From Carnobacterium iners (GTDB lineage: Bacteria > Bacillota > Bacilli > Lactobacillales > Carnobacteriaceae), in contig NZ_FXBJ01000002.1 of NCBI RefSeq assembly GCF_900177385.1, forward strand, positions 124,001 to 188,000: a DNA stretch of 64,000 nucleotides. The letters are read 5' to 3'. Shown piece by piece: positions 25,988 to 35,294 of this stretch (the first letter of the stretch is position 1; each line of letters begins with the position of its first letter). The notes under the pieces are model-generated. The model made no database searches. It worked only from the letters and a program-made list of their open reading frames with translations, and had not been told where the DNA came from. The translations under genes were made by a program, and so were the position numbers.

Positions 25988-27196
25988 TCATTTATTTCGA
26001 ATAGTAAAGTTCTCATTTAAAAAATCTCCATAAATAGATACTTGTTTAACAATAGCACTTGCTTTAGTGTAGGAATCTAAAACAATAAAATTAGCTTTTT
26101 CTCCTATTTTAATAGCGTAATCAAACTTTAAATTTTCCCCTGGGATTACCGTTGTCATATCAAATAATGTTGCTAATTCTTTTTCTCCACCCATATGACA
26201 GGCATGTGCTGCTATTAAAGCTTCTTCCAGCATATTGCCATTTCCAAATGGATTAAAAGGATCTTGAATATTATCTGAACCTATCATCACTGGTATGTCT
26301 CTACCATGAAGATAGCGAACAGGCGTTACACCTCTAGGAGCATTTGTTTCACTTCCTCTTCCTTGTAAATAGAGATTGGTTGAAGGAAGAGAAATAACGT
26401 TAATTTTTGCTTCTGCTATTCTACTAGCAATCTTTTCCAACTCTCCTACTTTTTGAGCGGCTAAGCTACATAAATGACAAGCTGTTACGCGTCCTTCATA
26501 CTTATTTGCTATCGTCGTTTCTGCTAAATCTAAAATAGTTAACGAATTTGGATCATCTGTTTCATCGATATGCATATCGATGTCTACATCGTACTTCAAA
26601 GCTAAAGCTGTTAGGTCTTTTATATGCTTTGCGGGATTTTTCTCTATTGCTGGAATTCCTCCTACAAGATCTGCTCCTCTTTTTAAGGCATTTTCCATGA
26701 AAAGAAGATTTTCTGGGTTTTCATTAATTCCTTCTTGAGGAAAGGCAACAATCTGGATTTCAAGGCTATCTTTGTACTCTTCTTTCAATTCCAGCAATGC
26801 ATCAATCGAACTTAATTTAATATCGCTATCCACATCGATGTGAGTCCTGATAAATCGTGTACCGTTTTTTAATGATAATTGTATAACCTTTTCCGCTCTT
26901 TCTTTTACCTCTTCTTTTGTCATTTTCTTTTTATAAGATTGCATAATTTTGATTGCTTCAGTTAATGTTCCACTTTTGTTTATAACTGCTTCGTTAATTA
27001 AGGCTTTATCTAAATGCATGTGACTATCTACGAAACCTGGAATAGTCAACCTCAGATTTAAATCAATGACTGAATAATCTCCATCCAATGAACTAGATTG
27101 ATCTGTTATTTTTTCAACTCTCTTATTTTTAATATAAATATTCTTCACTTTATCTTCAAATGGAAAATAGGCATTTTGTAGGATATATTGTTTCAT
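25988..27196 (-). CDS. Cytosine-deaminase-like amidohydrolase
   Basis: A 402-residue metal-dependent amidohydrolase of the CodA/AtzC branch. Predicted metal ligands are visible: His59 and His61 in DSHMHLDKA, His in DIDMHIDETDD, His in VTACHLCSLA and Asp in MIGSDNIQDPFNPFGNGNML. The HIDETDD and DPFNPFGNGNML signatures match cytosine deaminase, which deaminates aminopyrimidines. AtzC-type relatives act on amino-triazines such as ammelide. In this cluster it probably removes an exocyclic amine to make the ring imide that the enzyme at 20925 opens (inference). GAGGAGAG precedes the ATG at 27196. It is the most upstream gene of the catabolic run. Confidence 0.88.
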   Translation of the reverse strand: MKQYILQNAYFPFEDKVKNIYIKNKRVEKITDQSSSLDGDYSVIDLNLRLTIPGFVDSHMHLDKALINEAVINKSGTLTEAIKIMQSYKKKMTKEEVKERAEKVIQLSLKNGTRFIRTHIDVDSDIKLSSIDALLELKEEYKDSLEIQIVAFPQEGINENPENLLFMENALKRGADLVGGIPAIEKNPAKHIKDLTALALKYDVDIDMHIDETDDPNSLTILDLAETTIANKYEGRVTACHLCSLAAQKVGELEKIASRIAEAKINVISLPSTNLYLQGRGSETNAPRGVTPVRYLHGRDIPVMIGSDNIQDPFNPFGNGNMLEEALIAAHACHMGGEKELATLFDMTTVIPGENLKFDYAIKIGEKANFIVLDSYTKASAIVKQVSIYGDFLNENFTIRNK

Positions 27197-27411
27197 TTTC
27201 TCATCTCTCCTCTAAAAAAATCTCTTAATAAGCCTTTTAAACAGTTGGTTCTTTTCTAGCCGTACTACCCGTTTAATAAAATCGATAACCCCACTATTAT
27301 TAAGCGCTTTCAAAATTTAGGTCTAACTGGAACTAAATGACTGACTAACCTTTCAAATTCCATTGTACCATAGTATTATATTTGTTCTATTTTTCTCTCT
27401 TACTATATATA

Positions 27412-27446
27412 AAAAAAGCTTTATCCTAGAATAGGACAAAGCTTTT
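27412..27446. terminator. Bidirectional terminator
   Basis: AAAAAGCTTT-A-TCCTA, loop GAA, TAGGA-C-AAAGCTTTTT: a nearly perfect stem with A and T tails. It ends the minus-strand MBL/DUF3006 operon at 27456. Confidence 0.85.
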
Positions 27447-27455
27447 TATAATGCG

Positions 27456-27674
27456 TTATTCTTCTTCAAATAATTCTTTCATTAACTCTTCTATTTCAAC
27501 TCTCAACCTATCTGTACCTACTCTATCGATGGTGATAGTATCTCCATCAAAAATCAATAAATCTCCAACTTTACTGTTATTAGGTAGTTTACTTTTAGGA
27601 ATATCTCGCATGTGTTCACCAAATTCAATGACTGCTAGCTCACCTTCAAAACGATCAATGATTCCTTGTTCCAT
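27456..27674 (-). CDS. DUF3006 small protein
   Basis: A 72-residue acidic DUF3006 protein (GIIDRFEGELAVIEFGEHMR, IPKSKLPNNSKVGDLL). The fold is a small beta barrel; the biochemical role is unknown. Its start is immediately next to the stop of the ComEC-like MBL hydrolase gene. The same pairing is common in Firmicutes, suggesting the two proteins work together. Confidence 0.85.
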   Translation of the reverse strand: MEQGIIDRFEGELAVIEFGEHMRDIPKSKLPNNSKVGDLLIFDGDTITIDRVGTDRLRVEIEELMKELFEEE

Positions 27675-28532
27675 TTACCTCACCATCCTTGGGGTGATTT
27701 TTATACCATTTGAGCTAAATACAATATTGCCAGACTTATCTGTTCTGTGAACATTTGACCTAACTTTCTTCAATCGATTCAATACATCAGATGTCGGATG
27801 CCCGTAGCCATTTTTACCTACGGACAAAACAGAATAAGTAGGAACTGTTTTTTCTAAAAATTTTGCAGAAGTAGAATACTTAGATCCGTGATGTCCTACT
27901 TTTAGCACATCAACTTTAGAAATCAATTTTTTAGCTAGTAAATCACTTTCAGCTGCGTTTTCAGCATCTCCCATAAATAAAAATGATTTTTTATTGTGTT
28001 TAAGGTGCAATACTCCACTCCAGTTATTCAAATCTGATTTACCATACACTCTAACAGGTCCAAGAAATTTTAGCGTAATATCTTTAGCTTGCGTGGGTAT
28101 TTCTACTCCTAATTTAGCGACTGTAATTTTCATGTTTTTACTTTTGACTGCTAAAAGAAAATCTTTATAGGCTGAAGTAGTATGACTAATATTAGGAGCA
28201 TACACTTTATTAACTTTCACAGTCTTTATTACATAAGCTAGTCCTCCGACATGGTCCGCATCTGGGTGTGTAGAGACAACAGCACTAAGCGTTGTTACTT
28301 TATTCTTTTTCAAATAACTAACAATTTGAGGACCTTTTCCTTTCCCACCACCATCAATTAAGATATTTTCATTAGGTGTCTGAACTAAAACGGCATCCCC
28401 TTGTCCGACATTTAGAAAGTGAACATTAACATAACTAGCAGCCGTAACCTCTTTTATTCCAGTAAAAAATAATGCAAACAAAAGAATAAGACTAACTATT
28501 CTTATCTTTTTCATACGTACTCCTCCAGTCAA
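27675..28532 (-). CDS. Secreted ComEC/Rec2-like MBL-fold hydrolase
   Basis: A 285-residue metallo-beta-lactamase-fold protein, similar to the C-terminal nuclease-like domain of ComEC. It has an N-terminal signal or anchor segment (residues about 6-28; the likely start is the Met at residue 6 or 7). Metal motifs are HFLNVGQGDAVLVQTP, STHPDADHVGGL, LFMGDAENAAE and LKVGHHGSKYS. It probably acts outside the membrane as a phosphodiesterase or nuclease, but the substrate is unknown. It is cotranscribed with the DUF3006 gene. Confidence 0.9.
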   Translation of the reverse strand: MTGGVRMKKIRIVSLILLFALFFTGIKEVTAASYVNVHFLNVGQGDAVLVQTPNENILIDGGGKGKGPQIVSYLKKNKVTTLSAVVSTHPDADHVGGLAYVIKTVKVNKVYAPNISHTTSAYKDFLLAVKSKNMKITVAKLGVEIPTQAKDITLKFLGPVRVYGKSDLNNWSGVLHLKHNKKSFLFMGDAENAAESDLLAKKLISKVDVLKVGHHGSKYSTSAKFLEKTVPTYSVLSVGKNGYGHPTSDVLNRLKKVRSNVHRTDKSGNIVFSSNGIKITPRMVR

Positions 28533-28630
28533 ATTAATGTATTCTTATTTAAAAGTATACGTTATTTTTTTAACAGAGTATATACGCAGTTTAATTGATA
28601 ATGATTTAAAAAAAATAATTTTATTGCTAC

Positions 28631-28664
28631 AAAAAAGAGATAAAGCATCTACTGCTTTATCTCT
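28631..28664 (-). terminator. Terminator of the DUF697 gene
   Basis: GAGATAAAGC and GCTTTATCTC pair around a 7-base loop. On the minus strand they are followed by TTTTTT. Confidence 0.85.
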
Positions 28665-28691
28665 CCTATAATTTACTCTTTGATATTTTTT

Positions 28692-29414
28692 TTATTTTAC
28701 TGACTTACTAGAATTTTCAAGCAGCTTAATTAACGAGCGATACTGTCCTTTAAACGAGGTAACTTGTTCAAAAATATCTTCCCCATCATTTAACATTTTT
28801 ACCGTTACCCAACCTAAAGATTCTGTTACTGTACTAGCAACAGTCGCGTTAATTGCAGCGCCCGCAACAGTACCAACCGTCGGAATAAACTTTAGTATAT
28901 TTCCAACTGCACTTCTACCTAAACCAACAATTATTAATTCCTTGGATAAGCTTTTACCCAAACTCTCAGACCATGACTGGCCAAATATCTTATGCAAACG
29001 AGCCATCATTGTTAATTGAACCGGTACTAGTAAGAAAGCATCTGAAAAAGGAATGGGTGAAAAACCAATAATCACTGCCGTTAAAGAAGCAGCATGAACC
29101 GTTTTATGGCATTTTTTACGTGTCTCATCATCAACACCTTCTAAAAATGTCTCAAAAATAGCATCAAACTGATTTTTGCTCTTATTAAGTTTTTTTTCAG
29201 CTTGCTCTTTTGATTTATCATAAGTATTGAGTACGATAGCTGATGTTTTTGATGGCAATTTTTTTAGTACATGTGAAAAGAAGGATTCAAATTCTTTTTC
29301 ACTTTGCTTCAATTCACTATCTAAATTTTCTGTTTTAACTTGATCCGCTACTTCTACTTCTTTTAAATCTTCTATCTTATCAGTCATAGATTTTTTTCCG
29401 AACAACTTTTTCAT
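28692..29414 (-). CDS. DUF697 (YcjF-like) membrane-associated protein
   Basis: A 240-residue protein with a charged, probably coiled N-terminal half (residues 1-100, Lys/Glu-rich). A C-terminal DUF697 region with two hydrophobic hairpins follows (AASLTAVIIGFSPIPFSDAF; FIPTVGTVAGAAINATVAST). Related proteins are linked to envelope stress or to GTPases, but no P-loop is present here, so this is not itself a GTPase. It is monocistronic with its own terminator. Function unknown. Confidence 0.8.
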   Translation of the reverse strand: MKKLFGKKSMTDKIEDLKEVEVADQVKTENLDSELKQSEKEFESFFSHVLKKLPSKTSAIVLNTYDKSKEQAEKKLNKSKNQFDAIFETFLEGVDDETRKKCHKTVHAASLTAVIIGFSPIPFSDAFLLVPVQLTMMARLHKIFGQSWSESLGKSLSKELIIVGLGRSAVGNILKFIPTVGTVAGAAINATVASTVTESLGWVTVKMLNDGEDIFEQVTSFKGQYRSLIKLLENSSKSVK

Positions 29415-29629
29415 ATTAACTCCACCTTTATTGTTTAGTATAGAGCCTCTAACCTTTGCGAATAAATTGGTACTTATTCTTCACATAACTCACATAATTG
29501 AAATGTTGAAATATTTAAAATAATAGTATCTTCTATTCTTCTGTTTAATCATCTTTTGTACTTAGCCTTAAAGACAGCCTTTACAAAAAACACTATCCTA
29601 GGTAATTATTATCTACTTAAAATAACCTG

Positions 29630-29818
29630 TCATTGACTGTAAAAAGCATCGGTTAGCCCTTCGTAATGTAGCGACTTTAAGTCATCTTGTTTAAATATAC
29701 AATCATTTATTACTATTGGCAAATCCGAATCACTTTCATTTAATAAACGGAAAACTTTCATTATTTTTAATTTAGACATAGAAAATTCAATGTCTGATTG
29801 CTCATGGTACTTCACCAC
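29630..29818 (-). CDS. Small hypothetical protein
   Basis: A 62-codon frame starting MVKYHEQSDIEFSMSKL, with a weak upstream GTGGTGAAG sequence. No family is recognised. It lies in a decayed region next to a dead insertion sequence and may be a remnant or not a gene at all. Confidence 0.3.
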   Translation of the reverse strand: MVKYHEQSDIEFSMSKLKIMKVFRLLNESDSDLPIVINDCIFKQDDLKSLHYEGLTDAFYSQ

Positions 29819-30029
29819 TACTGGTCATAAGTAATCTTGAGTAACTTCGTTGTATTCTGAAAAAAGACAAAAAAAGGAGTACTTACGTAAAAGACAACTA
29901 TTTCCAGAAAAATTTACTTGTTTAACTGATTCCATTACCGATTGACACTCTTTCTTTAAAAATCTAAGTCGGTATCAAAAAGTTAAACCATTCTTCTGTC
30001 GGTTAAAATAATAGATAACAAAAAAATCG

Positions 30030-31170
30030 TTTGATTTGAAAAATTGACCGTTTACTTTTTGTTTTTAACTTGATTAAATAATTTAATAGACTGGTAATCA
30101 TAGCTAAAACCAATTGATTAACAAATGCTTATTCACTTCTCAAAATTTTTTTTAATCATCACATGTTGTTTAATAGGCTTGAAGAACAGCTTTATTTGCC
30201 AATGTACTTTTTACATTTCTGCAATGCCAGTAGATATTCAGTCAAAGCGATTAGTAATAACTCGGAGAGTTCGCCCCTTTTTATCTTGAACGGTTACTAA
30301 ACGAAATCTTGCCGTTAGATGGTTCTGAGCACCTAATGTGACCATTTTGTCGCTGATAGCGAAATCCCTGTTAGAGGGTACTAATGGTTCTAAAATATGA
30401 ACTTTTGTATTCTTTTTGATTCTTTTCACAATGAAGTAGCCCTACTAGTGCATCTTATCTAACCGTTCAAAATCAAGGTAACCGCGATCAAACACATAAG
30501 TCGCTTCAGGTTGATTAACCACTACTTTCAACTGATTTATATCGTGTTCGACCATGTTAGTCAGTGTAAATTCCTCTGGGTAAAGATGGTCATTATCCAT
30601 AAAGCAGAGTTTCAAGTTAAGCTTAACTGGTGACTTTGTTTTACGAAAATTAGCCCACTGATAAAAATTTTGATTAAGTGAAAACGTCGAAGAATCAATT
30701 AGATAGAGACTATTTCGTTTCATTACTGGTCTTTTATTCTTAGCCTGACTAATAGCTAAAAGAAGCTCTGAATCTATTTTTGAGAGAGTTCCGGAGAGCA
30801 GGGAATAACAGATACTAGTCATGCCCATTTCTTTTTGACGTTCTTTCGAAACAAAGGTCGCTTCCACTTCTCTGAGACTTTCTTTTTCGTCGTTGATTCC
30901 ATAAAGAAAAAATTGAAGAGCTCGAGAGAAACTAAGTTTATTATGGTATTTATCAAAGCCAATTTTTTGAATAGGCCTTGGTAAATGATCTAACTTAATG
31001 AAAAAAACATTTATTAAAAACAAAATTTATTTTGTACTTATTCATGAATTTAGTCCTTTTTATTGGTCTTGGATGAGTTATCTAAGTTCAGTATAAAGGA
31101 CTTTTTTGTCTATTGAAATAATATAAACAAATTTATACAATATATAATTTTTCATGCAACACTAATGATT
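30030..31170 (-). mobile_element. Inactive IS4-family insertion sequence
   Basis: Contains a broken IS4-type transposase gene and an upstream end (31000-31170) that recurs as a fragment at 3290-3480. The ends are approximate because I could not find clear terminal repeats or a target duplication. Confidence 0.7.
30050..31023 (-). pseudogene. IS4-family transposase, disrupted
   Basis: The N-terminal 192 codons (31023-30445) contain the DDE aspartates in LYLIDSSTFSL and YVFDRGYLDFERLD. A stop follows, then a further open piece (30429-30238, IKKNTKVHILEPL to RVITNRFD), another stop and a frameshift. The C-terminal signature survives in a third frame near 30120-30215 as WQIKLFFKPIKQHVMIKK. There the expected catalytic Glu (WQIE) has become Lys. 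Several stops make it clearly inactive. Confidence 0.85.
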
Positions 31171-31310
31171 ATCCATATAAATTTAGCTCCTTTTTCACTG
31201 CAGTTGTCAACTAATAGTATACCCTATTCCTAGATTTTTTTATCCTTTTTTAGTGTAACCTTTCCTTTGAGCTTTTTCTTCTTTTCTACAAATTCATCTA
31301 ATATTTTATA

Positions 31311-31350
31311 AAAAAAGCTCAAAAATCAGTAAACTGATTTTTGAGCTTTT
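31311..31350. terminator. Bidirectional terminator next to dus relic
   Basis: AAAGCTCAAAAATCAGT and ACTGATTTTTGAGCTTT form a 17-bp stem with A and T tails. It sits where the terminator of the ancestral dus copy would be. Confidence 0.8.
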
Positions 31351-31668
31351 AATTAGTTTAAGACTGCCTCATTTTCCATAAGATACTCAGTTTCAAACTC
31401 ATCCAATAATAGTTGAACTTCAGCTGTTGTCTAGTTTTCAATAATTGGACACGTAGTACACTAGCTCCTTTAAATTTAAAGGAGCCGATGAAGTTGTTTA
31501 AAGATATACGTATCTATTTTTGAAAATTGATCAAATAAATCTAAATAAGTTCTGAATAAATCTAGCAATCCTTTTGGTCCATGCTCTCTTAGCTCTTTTT
31601 CAAAAAAAATGAATTATAGAAAATTCCACCTCCTATCATCACGTCATTAATCCATAATTTTCAGCTTT
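31351..31668 (-). pseudogene. dus: Decayed fragment of a dus gene (C-terminal third)
   Basis: Base-by-base similarity to the 3' part of the intact dus gene at 49346-49680. For example GTTCTGAATAAATCTAGCAA and TTTGGTCCATGCTCTCTT occur in both. It has many substitutions, small gaps and stops, and the match ends at about 31668. It lies left of the PTS/lyase cassette; another dus fragment lies right of it. Confidence 0.85.
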
Positions 31669-31831
31669 AAATAAATTTTAAGCGGTAGAAAAAGACCAAC
31701 TATGTAGGAGCATAAATATAGACGAATGTTCGTTTCTGTTAAATAGTATATCTACAATCCGTAATTTTTTGAGTTTAATTTCACTAAAAAAAGTCTATTA
31801 TTCCAAGTCTTTCAACTGTATATTTAAATAA

Positions 31832-32590
31832 TCATTTTCTGTTAGAATTTATTATCTGTTCTTTAATAGTCCCTACTACTAAATCAACTAATAGAAAGAA
31901 ACCTATACGTGAAATTGAATCATCATGTTTTGTATCGATATCATCCGCATATGAGTATAGTTTCAGATTTGCATATGATGATAATACATTAGATTGGAAA
32001 GAAGTTAAACTGATAATTTTCGCTTTTTTCATGTGAACTTTTCGAGCAGTGTCAATGATTTTTTTTGTATTTCCCGATAAAGAAATTAATATTATAACAT
32101 CATCTTCTGTAACTAAATTAGTGAAAGATTCCGATAAATTATAATCCTTGATAAAAAAACAGTGAATACCCATAGAAAATAACAAATGTTCCATATAGTG
32201 TCCGACAGCTTTACTAGTTCCTCTAGCCATAATAAAAATGTTTCGCGCTTGCAAAACTTCTTGTGCACATCGGGTTAAATTGTTATCTGACACTAAAGAA
32301 AAAGTTTTTTCTATACTTTGCTTTCTGTTTTCACGAATTGATTGTTTTTCATTTTTAGGAGCAGAAGCTTTTTCTCTTAATTGATGATTTATATAGTATT
32401 TCAATTCTTTAAAACCACTAAATTCTAATTTTTGAGAAAGATTAACAATGATTGTTTTAGAAACAAAAGCTAAATCGGCTAGTTGATTAATTGTAAGATA
32501 GGGGATTTCTTCAATATGACTAATAATATAAGTAAGTGCTTTTTTTTCACTCTCAGTTAAGTCATCGTAGTTATCTATAAACTTTAGCAT
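31832..32590 (-). CDS. RpiR/MurR-family regulator (HTH + SIS)
   Basis: A 252-residue regulator. An N-terminal HTH_6 domain covers about residues 1-75 (LTINQLADLAFVSKTIIVNL). A C-terminal SIS phosphosugar-binding domain follows (IFIMARGTSKAVGHYMEHLL; DVIILISLSGNTKKIIDTAR). The family senses sugar phosphates or related metabolites. It is the last gene of the minus-strand PTS-lyase-malic enzyme-fumarase run, 78 bases after fumC, and is probably its local regulator. An inverted repeat upstream of the PTS gene is a candidate operator. Confidence 0.9.
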   Translation of the reverse strand: MLKFIDNYDDLTESEKKALTYIISHIEEIPYLTINQLADLAFVSKTIIVNLSQKLEFSGFKELKYYINHQLREKASAPKNEKQSIRENRKQSIEKTFSLVSDNNLTRCAQEVLQARNIFIMARGTSKAVGHYMEHLLFSMGIHCFFIKDYNLSESFTNLVTEDDVIILISLSGNTKKIIDTARKVHMKKAKIISLTSFQSNVLSSYANLKLYSYADDIDTKHDDSISRIGFFLLVDLVVGTIKEQIINSNRK

Positions 32591-32668
32591 CTTAAAACAT
32601 CCTTTTTTTAGATAAGGCTATTATATCATATCTGCCTATCCCAAATCCTACTAATTTTAACTAAAAAA

Positions 32669-34027
32669 TTAAATCATCGATTTTGGATTCAACCAATTAT
32701 CTAATTCTTCAATAGTAGCATAACCTAATGATAATGCCGACTCTCTTAAGGATTGATTTTCTGACAGTGCTTTCTTAGCAATCTCTGCAGCTTTCTCATA
32801 GCCAATATATGGAGTAAAAGCAGTTACTAACATTAAAGATTCACTTACATATTCTGTCATTTTTTCTTCATTGACACTAATCCCTTTCAAACACTTCTCC
32901 CTGAATGACTGCATTCCATCAGTTAATAGTGTTACCGTCTGAAGAAAATTATAGATTAGTACAGGTTTATAAACGTTTAACTCAAAGTTTCCCTGGCTTG
33001 CAGCTATTTGAATAGTTGTATCGTTCCCCATTACTTGGGTAGTTATCATCGTCAATGCTTCTGCTTGCGTTGGATTTATTTTCCCTGGCATTATTGAACT
33101 TCCAGGCTCATTACTGGGTAAAGTCAGCTCCGCCAATCCGTTACGTGGACCACTCGCTAACCAACGAATATCATTGGCAATCTTCATTAAATCACTAGCT
33201 AAGGCACGCAAAGCTCCATGAACAAAAGATATTGGCTGGTGACTGGTTAAAGCAAAAAATTTGTTCGATTCACTAATAAAAGGAATCCCTAATGACTTCT
33301 CTAATTCTTGACATATTTTTATTCCAAAATTATCTGGAGCATTAAGCCCAGTTCCTACTGCTGTACCTCCTATTGCTAGTTTCAGTAGTGAATCACTACT
33401 GAGCTGGATAGCACTTCGACTATTTTCAATCATACCTTTCCATCCGCTCACTTCTTGTCCAAATGTTACTGGAGTAGCATCTTGCATATGGGTTCGGCCT
33501 ATTTTGATAACATTCGCATACTGTCTCTCCATATCGGTCAATTGTTTCAACCACTTTTCAATTTCCGGAATAAGCCGAGTTTTTACTTGACTTATAGCAG
33601 CAATGTGCATAGCCGTTGGAAATACATCATTGGAACTCTGAGAGAGATTCACATGATCATTGGGGTGGATGTCATTATCAGATGAAGCTAAATGAGCGAT
33701 TACTTCATTCACATTCATATTTGTTTGCGTGCCACTACCCGTCTGCCATAAACATAAAGGAAAATGCTTTGCGTAACCATTTAAATCATTTAATAACAAA
33801 GAACAAGCATCCTGTATCCTGACTGATCGTTCGATAGAAAGTTTTTTTTCATTTTCATTAACTACTGCACATATTTTTTTCACTTGAATCAAAGCTTCAA
33901 TCAATGATAAGGGCATTTTTTCAGTTCCTATATGAAAATTTTCCAAGCTGCGTTGTGTTTGTGCTCCCCAAAAAACTTCTTTCGGAACATTAATTTCTCC
34001 CATTGAATCTTTTTCTATTCTATTCAT
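32669..34027 (-). CDS. fumC: Class II fumarate hydratase
   Basis: Converts fumarate to malate. The 452-residue product has the class II fumarase length and motifs: [57 protein letters not shown] and the catalytic loop [16 protein letters not shown]. Aspartate ammonia-lyase is a close relative, but the [12 protein letters not shown] and NPTQ signatures favour fumarase. Its ATG overlaps the malic enzyme stop by one base. It would turn fumarate released by the lyase at 35295 into malate for the malic enzyme. No other TCA gene is nearby, so this is a dedicated catabolic copy. Confidence 0.92.
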   Translation of the reverse strand: MNRIEKDSMGEINVPKEVFWGAQTQRSLENFHIGTEKMPLSLIEALIQVKKICAVVNENEKKLSIERSVRIQDACSLLLNDLNGYAKHFPLCLWQTGSGTQTNMNVNEVIAHLASSDNDIHPNDHVNLSQSSNDVFPTAMHIAAISQVKTRLIPEIEKWLKQLTDMERQYANVIKIGRTHMQDATPVTFGQEVSGWKGMIENSRSAIQLSSDSLLKLAIGGTAVGTGLNAPDNFGIKICQELEKSLGIPFISESNKFFALTSHQPISFVHGALRALASDLMKIANDIRWLASGPRNGLAELTLPSNEPGSSIMPGKINPTQAEALTMITTQVMGNDTTIQIAASQGNFELNVYKPVLIYNFLQTVTLLTDGMQSFREKCLKGISVNEEKMTEYVSESLMLVTAFTPYIGYEKAAEIAKKALSENQSLRESALSLGYATIEELDNWLNPKSMI

Positions 34028-35220
34028 TAAATTTGATTCACCCCAGTTTCTTTTGCAGCCTGTGCTACATATTGAGCAACCTTTTCTACTACTGCTTTAT
34101 TTAAGGCATCCGGAATAATATATTCCTCAGACAACTCTTCGTCCTGAACCATATCTGCAATCGCATAAGCGGCTGCTATTTTCATTTCATGATTGATGGT
34201 TGAAGCTCTCACAGAAAGAGCTCCTTTAAATATCCCAGGAAAAACCAATACATTATTGATTTGATTAGGAGAATCAGAACGACCTGTACCCATAATCCTG
34301 ACACCAGCCTTTTTCGCATCTTCATACATAATTTCCGGAACTGGATTTGCCATTGCAAACACAATTGGATCATTCGCCATGGACTCAATCATTTCTTTGC
34401 TAACTATCCTACCAATTGAAACACCGATAAAAACATCCGCATCTTTTAATGCTTCACTTAGATAACCTTGGATACCTCTTGGATTAGTTTTTTCCATCAA
34501 GTTTTTTTTATGTGGATCTAATGGAATAATCCTATTGTCTGCCAAAATACCGTTTTCATCACAAACTATAATATCTTTTACACCCATTTGCATCAGCAAA
34601 TAAATGATAGCTGTACCAGCAGCACCAGGACCATTTAAAACTACTCTTAAATCACCAATTTTTTTACCAATCAAACGTAAGCTATTTAAAATCCCAGCAG
34701 TCACCACTATGGCAGTCCCGTGCTGATCATCGTGGAAAACTGGTATAGGTAATAAATCATCTAATCTTTTTTCAATTTCAAAACAGCGTGGTGAAGAAAT
34801 ATCTTCTAAATTAATACCGCCAAAAGTAGGAGAAATATTTTTTATAGTTTGAATAATTTTTTGTGAATCTTTTGTGTCCAAACACACAGGAAAAGCATTT
34901 ATTCCAGCAAACTCTTTAAAAAGAATTGCCTTTCCCTCCATTACTGGCATAGAAGCTTCTGGACCAATATCCCCCAAACCCAAAACGGCTGTTCCATCAG
35001 TTATAACCGCGACTAAATTTCCTTTAGAGGTATAGCGATAAACGTCTGAAGGATTTTCAGCAATTTTTCTACAAGGTTCGGCAACTCCTGGAGTATACGC
35101 TAAACCCAAATTTTTTCTAGTATCAATGGATACCTTACTTTCAACCGATATTTTTCCTTTTTTTGCCTCATGTAAAGCTAAACTTTCTTCATTATTATCC
35201 ATTTGTTTCTCACCTTTCAT
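34027..35220 (-). CDS. NAD(P)-dependent malic enzyme
   Basis: Decarboxylates malate to pyruvate with reduction of NAD(P). The 397-residue product is of the short bacterial type: [37 protein letters not shown] (metal-binding DDQHGT) and the nucleotide fold [19 protein letters not shown]. The true start may be the Met at residue 7 (MDNNEES), with GGTGAGAAA upstream. It is coupled by overlap to fumC. With the lyase and fumarase it forms a complete route from a fumarate-releasing substrate to pyruvate. Confidence 0.93.
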   Translation of the reverse strand: MKGEKQMDNNEESLALHEAKKGKISVESKVSIDTRKNLGLAYTPGVAEPCRKIAENPSDVYRYTSKGNLVAVITDGTAVLGLGDIGPEASMPVMEGKAILFKEFAGINAFPVCLDTKDSQKIIQTIKNISPTFGGINLEDISSPRCFEIEKRLDDLLPIPVFHDDQHGTAIVVTAGILNSLRLIGKKIGDLRVVLNGPGAAGTAIIYLLMQMGVKDIIVCDENGILADNRIIPLDPHKKNLMEKTNPRGIQGYLSEALKDADVFIGVSIGRIVSKEMIESMANDPIVFAMANPVPEIMYEDAKKAGVRIMGTGRSDSPNQINNVLVFPGIFKGALSVRASTINHEMKIAAAYAIADMVQDEELSEEYIIPDALNKAVVEKVAQYVAQAAKETGVNQI

Positions 35221-35294
35221 TCTTTTCTTATCTTAGTAAATAGAAAGAGACCTCTTTTTTATTACTACAGAGGACTCTTCTAACATTTTATTGT

